A stretch of 55,952 bases of DNA from a virus, in IMG/VR virus record IMGVR_UViG_3300032117_000033, positions 1-55,952 of that record. One strand, written 5' to 3'. The notes beneath the pieces were generated by a model, which made no database searches, had not been told where the DNA came from, and saw only the letters and a program-made list of their open reading frames with translations. This document shows, one piece after another, positions 49,580 to 55,806 of this stretch. The position numbers were made by a program, and so were the translations under genes. How positions within the stretch are numbered: position 1 is the first letter of the stretch; every line of letters starts with the position of its first letter.

Positions 49580-50148
49580 CTCCCGGGCTCCAGGTAGTTG
49601 AACCAGACAAACGCTTCGGGAACAAACGCCGGTGGGTGGCAGTGAACCACGCTCGAGATGAAGTCCCAGTCACCATCGGCCCCCCGGCCGTGCCGGTGCT
49701 GCCTGAGCACCTTGCCGGAGACGATGATCTGCTCCATGCCGATCTTGCCGTGGTGAATGTTCTCCGGACAGCCCACCAGCGTGTCGGCCGGGTATCCCGG
49801 GTTGGGCGTCTGATGCTGGCCACGGTTCATGGAGACAACGAGCGCTTCGCCTGCCCGGGCGTCGATCTTGTCGAAGAACCCCGGCTCGTAGAAGTCATCA
49901 TCCGAAAGATAGGAGTAGCGATCGCCATCATGGATCTCCTCGTTGCGGATGAACCAGTTGAATATCCATCCGCCCGGGTTCCACAGCTCGGGCGCCCGGG
50001 GACACCGCAGGCATGGGAAGGTCGCCGCCGATCCCTCGTCCACCACCACATGCCACTCCACCCGCTGGGCATCCAGCATCGCCTTGAGCACCGGGTAGTT
50101 CTCCATCCGGCTGAATGGCGTGATGACATGGTAGATGTGGTTTCTCAT
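49567..50148 (-). CDS. GT-A-type glycosyltransferase-like protein
   Basis: The 193-residue protein begins MRNHIYHVITPFSRMENYP. It contains YSYLSDDDFYEPGFFDKI (about 88-105), a DxD-like metal/sugar-nucleotide motif of GT2-type enzymes, and a final WDFISSVVHCHPPAFVPEAF. It is shorter than a full GT2 but has the core. Neighbouring overlaps place it in the glycosylation operon. Confidence 0.65.
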   Translation of the reverse strand: MRNHIYHVITPFSRMENYPVLKAMLDAQRVEWHVVVDEGSAATFPCLRCPRAPELWNPGGWIFNWFIRNEEIHDGDRYSYLSDDDFYEPGFFDKIDARAGEALVVSMNRGQHQTPNPGYPADTLVGCPENIHHGKIGMEQIIVSGKVLRQHRHGRGADGDWDFISSVVHCHPPAFVPEAFVWFNYLEPGRWDA

Positions 50149-50798
50149 GCCGGGCAGTTGAGCGGGAAGTGCTGGGCGAAGTCGTGGATGATGGGCGCGT
50201 GCTTGCTCTTGCCGATCCAGGTTTCGGCTTCGTAGCGGTGTTCGTAGGAGTCCTCCGGCAGCGGCGGCAGGGTCAGGAGATAGTCGCTGGTGGCCCAGAA
50301 GAAGTTGCCACCCCAGTACCTCTGTCCAGACGGGATCATTTTGTACTTTGCGTCAGTCATCCAGTGGCACCCTACCGTGTCGCGGCCTTCCCAGTGAAGC
50401 TTGGCCACGCACTCGCGCCAGCCCCACACGCACCACTTCTCCATGCAGTTGCGCCAGCGGTCCCAGGTGGGATTGTCCGGGTACTGCACCCCCTTGATGT
50501 GGTGGTAGAGCACGAGCCACCCCGGCTGGAGCCACTCCTGGAGTCCGCGCAGGGTGGCCAGCTCGCTCTCGGCATACTCCCCGTTCACCCGCATCAGGGC
50601 ATTGGAATGGGCAAAGCAGCTCACGAGCAAGGCCTGGGCGTTGTCCCCGTTGACCCCGATGTGCAGCTCCTTGGCTTCGGCGGCCAGTCCGCTGTCCCTC
50701 AGCGCCTGCATCTGGTGGCTGATCAGGCACAGGGCATGGTCGGTGTGCGGCATGCGGTGGTTGTGAATCAGGCAGTGGTACCAAACTGCAATTCTCAT
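50145..50798 (-). CDS. Putative glycosyltransferase of the surface-sugar operon
   Basis: The 217-residue protein begins MRIAVWYHCLIHNHRMPHTD. It contains WLVLYHHIKGVQYPDNPTWD and YWGGNFFWATSDYLLTLPPL, patterns familiar from glycosyltransferases of unknown specificity in polysaccharide clusters. It is linked by ATGA overlaps to both sides. The acceptor is unknown. Confidence 0.55.
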   Translation of the reverse strand: MRIAVWYHCLIHNHRMPHTDHALCLISHQMQALRDSGLAAEAKELHIGVNGDNAQALLVSCFAHSNALMRVNGEYAESELATLRGLQEWLQPGWLVLYHHIKGVQYPDNPTWDRWRNCMEKWCVWGWRECVAKLHWEGRDTVGCHWMTDAKYKMIPSGQRYWGGNFFWATSDYLLTLPPLPEDSYEHRYEAETWIGKSKHAPIIHDFAQHFPLNCPA

Positions 50799-50995
50799 AT
50801 CCGGTTCTTCCTCTGCCAGGAGAGCTTCTGTTGGTGGGCTCTGGAAAACTTCTCCTCTTCAGTCATCCCGGCCAGGGAGATGGGCTGGTTGCGCCTGCGG
50901 GGCTGGCCGTCCCAGGTAAGGCCCAGCGCGTAGTTGCGCTCGCGGCGTTTGCGCTGCTGCTCCTTGGGATCCAGCTTGTAGAGGGACTGGTTCAT
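50795..50995 (-). CDS. Small basic protein in the glycosylation operon
   Basis: The start at ATG 50995 overlaps the previous stop (ATGA). The 66-residue product begins MNQSLYKLDPKEQQRKRRER and includes GLTWDGQPRRRNQP. It is strongly basic and probably binds nucleic acid or a partner protein. No family was recognised. Confidence 0.55.
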   Translation of the reverse strand: MNQSLYKLDPKEQQRKRRERNYALGLTWDGQPRRRNQPISLAGMTEEEKFSRAHQQKLSWQRKNRI

Positions 50996-51615
50996 ACGTG
51001 GGTGTGCTGATCCCACACAAGACTATCGGCAGGACCTGGCGCGTGATCATTCCACTGATCAAATGGAAAACAACCCTTCCAAGTAACCATGATGCAAGGA
51101 AGACCAGCCGATAGAACGTGGCGCGTAAGAGAATTTGGCCCGTGCTCAAAATCATATCTACTGGCTTTTGAACTTCCTATTTGATTTGGATACGACTGGA
51201 TTATTTCCGGTGGGCAGAAAATCACCGTGGTGCGGACGTGCCAGTTGGGCGAGAGGTAGGCCCAGCAGCCGTAGAGTCCGGGGCCGTGCTGAACATATGC
51301 GTCACCCATCCGATCCAGCCAGCCGGGGACATGAAAATGTACGGGAGCCCCCAGACAGACCAGCAGGTCGCAGGGAATGGTTTCGGCGGCCATCTGAAAG
51401 GCGCCGATGTCCCAGCCGAAGTTGTTGTGCACATGGGGCTCATAGTCCATCCCATCAAAGGGGGCCGACTCGACCGGCTGGGGCTTCCAGCCGTTGAAGA
51501 CCACATGGAGCGAGTGGCCGGGGAAGCGCTGCCAGGTACGAGCGAACCGGTAGGCCAGCGGCAGGTAGGTCGGCCGTTTGACCAGGGGGTAGCAGTAGAC
51601 TACCGCGATCTTCAT
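50992..51615 (-). CDS. RgpF-like glycosyltransferase
   Basis: The 207-residue protein begins MKIAVVYCYPLVKRPTYLPL. It contains HNNFGWDIGAFQMAAETIP, the N-x-G-x-DIG-x-F pattern of rhamnan-synthesis F-type proteins, followed by LLVCLGAPVHFHVPGWLDR. This supports a sugar-transfer role. It overlaps both neighbours by four bases. Confidence 0.65.
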   Translation of the reverse strand: MKIAVVYCYPLVKRPTYLPLAYRFARTWQRFPGHSLHVVFNGWKPQPVESAPFDGMDYEPHVHNNFGWDIGAFQMAAETIPCDLLVCLGAPVHFHVPGWLDRMGDAYVQHGPGLYGCWAYLSPNWHVRTTVIFCPPEIIQSYPNQIGSSKASRYDFEHGPNSLTRHVLSAGLPCIMVTWKGCFPFDQWNDHAPGPADSLVWDQHTHV

Positions 51616-52322
51616 TTGCCTGACTCACGGAGTATCCAGCAGGCCGGGGCCTCTTTGAGTTTGACGAATTGTTCGGGGGTCAGGCGCTTGGTGATCCAGG
51701 CGATGGGAACGTGACATTTTAATTTGAGTGGGCAGTGGCAGGCGGTGCAGAGGTTCAGGTGTTCGTCATGCATCGTAGAGAGGGCGCGGGATTGGGCCTT
51801 CTCGATCTGGCGCTTGATCAGCTCGGCGGCGGGGACGGTGAACCACTTGGTCAGGTCCTCCGGGCTGTTCTTGGGGCAGTCCACGCAGATCTCGGCCCGT
51901 TGGGTCGCGCAGTCGCGCGGAACCGGGGGAACATCCGAATCGATCCACTCGGTCAAGGATTGCGCCCCCGCGATCAGGTCTTTAACGAGCCCCGCAGCAG
52001 CGCGCAAGCTTGCGAGGTTCTGACGCGGGGGCTCCGATTTTGGGATCGCCGAGCCTCCTTCGCCCGGTAGGATGTAGTCGTCCCAGCCCATCGCGGCGCA
52101 GAGGGTGGCGTTGTAGGAGTCCACCCAGTCCTCCAGGGAGGGCCGGTCCAGGGGCCAGTGGTGCTTCTGGGCCAGGGCGGGGTTGGCGCGGATCACCGCC
52201 TGGAGCATGTCGCAGACCACGGTGAAGCTGGGGTAGTTGCCGGGGGCTCGCCACTTGAGTTCGGGCACATACATCGTATAACCCCCCGGCACCTGTCTCT
52301 GACGATCTTTCAGTTTAGGCAT
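51612..52322 (-). CDS. Cysteine-rich metal-binding protein heading the sugar operon
   Basis: From ATG 52322 the product has 236 residues (MPKLKDRQRQVPGGYTM...). The first half is soluble (PSFTVVCDMLQAVIRANPAL). The second has the cysteine set CATQRAEICVDCPKN ... LNLCTACHCPLKLKCHVP, which suggests an iron-sulfur or zinc site. It heads the operon of five coupled genes. I recognise no named enzyme. A link to sugar chemistry is inferred from context. Confidence 0.6.
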   Translation of the reverse strand: MPKLKDRQRQVPGGYTMYVPELKWRAPGNYPSFTVVCDMLQAVIRANPALAQKHHWPLDRPSLEDWVDSYNATLCAAMGWDDYILPGEGGSAIPKSEPPRQNLASLRAAAGLVKDLIAGAQSLTEWIDSDVPPVPRDCATQRAEICVDCPKNSPEDLTKWFTVPAAELIKRQIEKAQSRALSTMHDEHLNLCTACHCPLKLKCHVPIAWITKRLTPEQFVKLKEAPACWILRESGK

Positions 52323-52336
52323 GGAGAAACATTCGC

Positions 52337-52364
52337 TTGACAACTCTGTGAATGCAAGTAGAAT
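52337..52364 (+). promoter_or_regulatory. Sigma-70-like promoter of the right early arm
   Basis: TTGACA (52337-52342, full -35 consensus) is followed after 16 bp by TAGAAT (52359-52364, five of six -10 bases). Transcription should begin near 52371, at the ATG of the first plus-strand gene (52372), so the message may be leaderless. The opposite strand carries the sugar operon starting at 52322. Confidence 0.7.
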
Positions 52365-52371
52365 TTACGCG

Positions 52372-52572
52372 ATGAATGAAATAGCATCTATGCTGGGACA
52401 ATGTGAAGACATTTCGCCCAATCAGTGTTGCTCCCCCTCGCTTCTGGAGACGCTCAAGCGCCGACAGAAAGAACTGGCTAGCCGCCTCGATGACGTAACA
52501 GCGGCAGTGAACGCTCTGGAAACCAACCCGGAAATCTCCAAGGTTCTCGAACTGGTGGCCCGGGCCCGGTGA
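52372..52572 (+). CDS. Small coiled-coil protein, first gene of the plus arm
   Basis: The 66-residue protein begins MNEIASMLGQCEDISPNQCC. A helical part follows (LLETLKRRQKELASRLDDV). ATG 52372 lies where the promoter would start transcription; ATG 52321 is upstream of the promoter and was rejected. No function was recognised. Confidence 0.6.
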   Translation: MNEIASMLGQCEDISPNQCCSPSLLETLKRRQKELASRLDDVTAAVNALETNPEISKVLELVARAR

Positions 52573-52778
52573 AAAAGAAGTGCGACAAATGCTGGGGAAC
52601 CGGTAAGGCGTTGAACCACGCCAAGCTGGGTCGCAAGGCTCGGAGGCGCCGGGAAGAGGTGGGCAGCTCATTGAGGGCGGCCGCCAGGCTCCTGGGCGTC
52701 TCCGAGTCTTTCCTCTGTCTCCTGGAGTCCGGCAAGCGGAGCTGGACTAAGGCGCTGTATGAAAGGGCGATGGAATGA
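52569..52778 (+). CDS. Zinc-knuckle plus XRE-type HTH regulator
   Basis: The 69-residue protein starts at GTG 52569, overlapping the previous stop. Its N-terminus has CDKCWGTGKA (a DnaJ-type zinc knuckle). The rest is a helix-turn-helix of the Cro/C1 type (GSSLRAAARLLGVSESFLCL then LESGKRSWTKALYERA). As an early, promoter-proximal gene it may be the phage's regulator. The knuckle fusion is unusual. Confidence 0.7.
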   Translation: MKKKCDKCWGTGKALNHAKLGRKARRRREEVGSSLRAAARLLGVSESFLCLLESGKRSWTKALYERAME

Positions 52779-53269
52779 ACGAAACCCCGCAGATCAGCAG
52801 TAGCTGTTACGCCAGCAACACCACGTCCCTGCCGCTGGCGGTCTGGGGCGGGAGCACGGTGCAGGAAAGAATATCGCCGCAGGCCTCACCCGCCGACTTC
52901 GTCTCCTTGATGGCCCTGTCGCTTGGCGGGGGCCAGGATAGTTCAACCCCAATCACCAAAATAGAAAGGTCAAAAGTTATGGCAGACAAACCCACTCGAC
53001 GGATCGTGCAGGTATTCATCGCCGATCCCAACGAAAACGTCCCGCTGGAGCGATCGGTGCTCTACACGGGGGAACAGAAGCTCACCGACTTGAACGACAC
53101 CGAGCTGTACTTCGAGCTGCCGATGGCGGAGCTGTTGAAGAAGCACAACGATTACCGGGTCAAGCTCGTGGACAAGGAAGCGTCCCGGAAGTCGGGGCGG
53201 GAGATATACCTCGAGCCCGTGCGGATCCGGGACCTGCGGATGGTCGTGGTGACCGTGGCCCAGTTCTAA
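52775..53269 (+). CDS. Hypothetical protein, two possible starts
   Basis: The frame gives 164 residues from ATG 52775 (ATGA overlap with the regulator). A shorter start at 52979 (MADKPTRRIVQVFIADPNEN), with GAAAGG ten bases upstream, gives 96 residues. That second part looks structured and beta-rich (ELYFELPMAELLKKHNDYRV). The first 68 residues are Ser/Thr-rich and disordered. The shorter product is the better-supported core. No family was recognised. Confidence 0.55.
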   Translation: MNETPQISSSCYASNTTSLPLAVWGGSTVQERISPQASPADFVSLMALSLGGGQDSSTPITKIERSKVMADKPTRRIVQVFIADPNENVPLERSVLYTGEQKLTDLNDTELYFELPMAELLKKHNDYRVKLVDKEASRKSGREIYLEPVRIRDLRMVVVTVAQF

Positions 53270-53323
53270 ATGATTTACCGTCCGGCGTGGGGTTTATGGG
53301 TTTAATCCCGATAGAGCCGCTAC

Positions 53324-53385
53324 CGCCCCCGGGCGGCGCCGGAACGGCGGGGGCGCTTGACAACCTTTGGGTTGTGGTGTAGAGG
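53324..53385 (+). promoter_or_regulatory. Hairpin and TTGACA promoter before gene 53394
   Basis: CGCCCCC (53324-53330) pairs with GGGGGCG (53349-53355), an insulating stem. Two bases later TTGACA (53357-53362) is followed after 17 bp by TAGAGG (53380-53385). Transcription should start within a few bases of ATG 53394, so this message, like that at 52372, could be leaderless. The -10 match is weak. Confidence 0.5.
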
Positions 53386-53393
53386 TAGCCAAT

Positions 53394-53594
53394 ATGAATC
53401 AATCGGGTTACGAGCCCAGTGGCGAAGCGAAACCGGAAAACATTTCGGCCGCTTCGCCGAATGAACCGTTGGTCGAGTCGCCCTCCGCCAACACCCCCCG
53501 GATTGCTCGTAACAGTCCGGGACCTTTTCCCGGGGAGATCGTGATCGTGGATCGTCCCAGGGTCAGGAAGAGTGACACGATCAAGTGGGTATGA
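53394..53594 (+). CDS. Small proline-rich hypothetical protein
   Basis: The 66-residue protein begins MNQSGYEPSGEAKPENISAA. It is disordered and proline-rich, with the only ordered segment near PGEIVIVDRPRVRK. Its stop overlaps the next ATG (ATGA). No family was recognised. Confidence 0.55.
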   Translation: MNQSGYEPSGEAKPENISAASPNEPLVESPSANTPRIARNSPGPFPGEIVIVDRPRVRKSDTIKWV

Positions 53595-54178
53595 GCCGAG
53601 CCTGGAAACCCCTGCCGACGCACCTTCCGGGGTGGCATCAAGCCGAACGATCGGAACCCATACCCGAGTCCTGGTGGAAGAAGCGGTCAAAGGGAAAGCA
53701 CAAGTCCCGTTCTTCTGTCTCACGTGGACGCCTGTCTCGCAAATCCAAACCCATCCACAGCCCGTTTGCCCCGCACACCACCCCCATTCTCAAGAAGGTC
53801 CTTCATGTCGAGGGACAGGGGGTTTCCGCTTATTGCCTGTTCAAACGGGAGCACGGCCATTGGAAGTGCCTGGCGGCGGGAGGGCCCTTTGAATGGTTCA
53901 CCCGGGTCCACGACATGGCCACCATTGGCGACTGGCTTAAGCGCCAGCACTACGAATTTCATTGGATTGCCTTCACGCCGGATACAGCTTACAATTGTCC
54001 GGCCGGACCAGCGCAGGGTGCGGGTGCTGAAACATGCCCCGCAGCGCCTCCGTCATCAGTAATCCCCCCCACACACGCAGGCCCCGACGGCTCGGTCAGT
54101 GGGGGGCTGGCGCAGAATGGCTTAACCAGTCCTCGCTGCTTAATTGCCAGGGGCGTCCCTGGACCTCTCACACCGTAG
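53591..54178 (+). CDS. Basic hypothetical protein
   Basis: The 195-residue protein begins MSRAWKPLPTHLPGWHQAE. The first 60 residues are basic and low-complexity (KKRSKGKHKSRSSVSRGR). The middle looks structured (ILKKVLHVEGQGVSAYCLF, EWFTRVHDMATIGDWLKRQH). After about residue 135 the sequence becomes Pro/Gly-rich and may be an untranslated or frameshifted extension; a second frame from 54034 overlaps there. No function was recognised. Confidence 0.5.
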   Translation: MSRAWKPLPTHLPGWHQAERSEPIPESWWKKRSKGKHKSRSSVSRGRLSRKSKPIHSPFAPHTTPILKKVLHVEGQGVSAYCLFKREHGHWKCLAAGGPFEWFTRVHDMATIGDWLKRQHYEFHWIAFTPDTAYNCPAGPAQGAGAETCPAAPPSSVIPPTHAGPDGSVSGGLAQNGLTSPRCLIARGVPGPLTP

Positions 54179-54447
54179 CCACCGCTGTTCCTGGCTCCAC
54201 GGAGGGGCAAAGGTGCTCCAGCCTCCGTGTAGGTGTGTAAGAGCAAAACACCTGACCAGGTGACGTGTGCCCAGAGGTTCCCTGTCGTGGCATCCCGGGC
54301 AATCCAAAAGATTCCTTACCACCCTTGGTAGAACATGGGACCAAGCGAGAGGGAGGGAGGCTCTTACGATCTGACCGTGGGTGGTATGTCCCCCCCCCAG
54401 GGTGTAAGGGCAGGGGACGGTCCCTTGCCCATGGTAAATTCCTTCCA
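54179..54447 (+). other. Gene-free leader with 10-bp hairpin (54408-54430)
   Basis: No plausible gene is seen in these 269 bp on either strand. They contain CACCT/AGGTG, a run of nine C residues (54390-54398) and a strong stem GGGCAGGGGA (54408-54417) with TCCCTTGCCC (54421-54430), 17 bp before ATG 54448. It probably controls translation or processing of the next gene. Confidence 0.45.
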
Positions 54448-55095
54448 ATGAATACAAACATTCAAACGTCAGAAGCCACTACTGGCACCATTCAAGCTAG
54501 TGGAGAAGTCAATACACCGGAAGCCAAGCCTAAGCGCAAGCGGGTTGTAAAGGCACCAAAGCAGACCGACAAGGCACCTAATGTCGATCAACCCATGGTA
54601 CTATTCCAACCTTCGGAAATACAGTTCGGCAAGGGACTTAAGACTCTTACACCGGGACAAAAGACAGGCAAGTTAAGTAAGAAGCTTAAGAATGCCGATG
54701 GTACTGCCAGGGAATTGTTAAGTTCTGGCTACTCCGCCCAAGTCCCTGGCATTGCCGAGCTTGAGAAGCAACCCGACAATGCGGGACTCTCAAAAGAGGC
54801 ATTGGCGCAGAAGAGGGTAGAGTTAGGGCAGCAACTCCGAACGGATGCCGCGCCTGCTATCGGGTGCATGCAATCCAGCAAGCACTTCATTCTCCGTTCC
54901 TTCCGGGCGGGGATTGACAGGGAAACCAGGCAAGTCAAGAGTGCGAGTGCGGCTTGGGAAAGAGTGGCCGTAACCGACAAAGCATGGGACTTGCACGTTA
55001 CCAGCGGGAAACCGCTGGCAGAATGTTACAAGTTTCTGGGGATTGAGCCCCCAGTGAACACCGTGGAAGTCAAAGCCACTTCGATGCCAGCATAG
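54448..55095 (+). CDS. Lysine-rich early hypothetical protein
   Basis: The start at ATG 54448 gives 215 residues. The N-terminus is Thr/Pro/Lys-rich (AKPKRKRVVKAPKQTDKA). A more ordered part follows (TARELLSSGYSAQVPGIAEL, GCMQSSKHFILRSFRAGIDR). A longer frame from 54265 is unlike a protein. It has its own terminator at 55101. Strong start structure, terminator and A-richer codons suggest an independently expressed early gene. No family was recognised. Confidence 0.65.
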   Translation: MNTNIQTSEATTGTIQASGEVNTPEAKPKRKRVVKAPKQTDKAPNVDQPMVLFQPSEIQFGKGLKTLTPGQKTGKLSKKLKNADGTARELLSSGYSAQVPGIAELEKQPDNAGLSKEALAQKRVELGQQLRTDAAPAIGCMQSSKHFILRSFRAGIDRETRQVKSASAAWERVAVTDKAWDLHVTSGKPLAECYKFLGIEPPVNTVEVKATSMPA

Positions 55096-55100
55096 AGCAA

Positions 55101-55130
55101 GAGTAGGGGCGGGTGCCCCTGCTCTTTTTT
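55101..55130 (+). terminator. Intrinsic terminator after gene 54448
   Basis: GAGTAGGGGC (55101-55110) pairs with GCCCCTGCTC (55115-55124, one T-G wobble) around GGGT and is followed by six T residues (55125-55130). This is a textbook rho-independent terminator. A second small hairpin (GTGCC/GGCAC, 55131-55146) follows. Confidence 0.85.
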
Positions 55131-55169
55131 GTGCCTTTTTGGGCACATTCGGGCTGGACTGGACAGGCC

Positions 55170-55227
55170 AGCCGTGAGCCTTGAATCACGGCTCTTTACC
55201 TCTGCTCACGCTGAAGCGTGGGCGGAG
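55170..55227 (+). promoter_or_regulatory. Tandem-hairpin leader of gene 55268
   Basis: Hairpin 1 pairs AGCCGTGA (55170-55177) with TCACGGCT (55186-55193) around GCCTTGAA. Hairpin 2 pairs CTCTGCTCACGC (55200-55211) with GCGTGGGCGGAG (55216-55227) around TGAA. An AAGGACAG box follows at 55230. GGCTGG (55152-55157) can instead pair with CCAGCC (55168-55173), giving an alternative fold that breaks hairpin 1. The same two-hairpin design, with different stems, is at 55735-55789. Confidence 0.6.
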
Positions 55228-55267
55228 TTAAGGACAGATAACCAAAGGAGATACAAAGGACAGAACT

Positions 55268-55522
55268 ATGAGTAAGCTAATGAATGACAGAGAGTTGTGT
55301 GCGGTCACGGACAATCATCACGACAACGAACAATGCATACCCGTATCGTTTCGCTGGCCCATCAAACAGGTAGGCGACTCACAGGTCATCGTCATGATCC
55401 CGACCGGGGACATGCCGATCCTAAACCCCTCGTTCGTGGATGCCTACCAGCTCACGGACAAACAGCTCGAAGCCTGCGAGGACCAGGTCCTCCGTCAGGT
55501 CATGATCCTCCCGGAGGCGTGA
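55268..55522 (+). CDS. Small hypothetical protein
   Basis: The 84-residue protein begins MSKLMNDRELCAVTDNHHDN. It has beta-like strands (CIPVSFRWPIKQVGDSQVIV) and an acidic helical end. It starts four bases after an AAGGACAG box at 55256 and beyond the two-hairpin leader. No family was recognised. Confidence 0.7.
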   Translation: MSKLMNDRELCAVTDNHHDNEQCIPVSFRWPIKQVGDSQVIVMIPTGDMPILNPSFVDAYQLTDKQLEACEDQVLRQVMILPEA

Positions 55523-55523
55523 T

Positions 55524-55730
55524 ATGAGCCAAATCACCATGCGGAGACTGAGCTGGAATTTGTTCCGGTTCGATCTGAAGTATGCGCTGCGATACGGCTG
55601 GTCCAAGTCCGGCAGGTGGTATTGGAAGATGGTCCCGCAGGACTTGCTCTACATCTGGAAGTGGCGCAACAACAAGAGCTTGGTTGACGTTGCCGATGAC
55701 TTCCTGGAGATCGACGAGATCACCCATTAA
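55524..55730 (+). CDS. Small Trp/Tyr-rich hypothetical protein
   Basis: The 68-residue protein begins MSQITMRRLSWNLFRFDLKY. It is rich in aromatic and basic residues (YGWSKSGRWYWKMVPQDLL) and has an acidic tail. The ATG is one base after the upstream stop, so translation is probably coupled. No function was recognised. Confidence 0.65.
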   Translation: MSQITMRRLSWNLFRFDLKYALRYGWSKSGRWYWKMVPQDLLYIWKWRNNKSLVDVADDFLEIDEITH

Positions 55731-55734
55731 CGCA

Positions 55735-55789
55735 AGCGGGGCGCGTGGAAGCCCCGCTCTTCACCTCGCTCCCGGTTAGGCCCGGGGGC
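55735..55789 (+). promoter_or_regulatory. Tandem-hairpin leader of the junction gene
   Basis: Hairpin 1 pairs AGCGGGGC (55735-55742) with GCCCCGCT (55751-55758) around GCGTGGAA. Hairpin 2 pairs GCTCCCGG (55768-55775) with CCGGGGGC (55782-55789). GAGGACAG follows at 55795 and ATG at 55807. Hairpin 2 keeps the same T-G wobble position and outer GC as hairpin 2 at 55204-55223 despite different inner pairs, which is covariation between copies. Confidence 0.65.
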
Positions 55790-55806
55790 AAGTTGAGGAC
55801 AGACCT

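Noticed and set aside
54034-54240. 68-codon frame overlapping the end of gene 53591
   Set aside because: No start signal and proline/arginine-rich composition. It remains possible only if gene 53591 ends early.
54265-54447. N-terminal extension of gene 54448
   Set aside because: The translation looks unlike protein and crosses a 10-bp hairpin; ATG 54448 is preferred.
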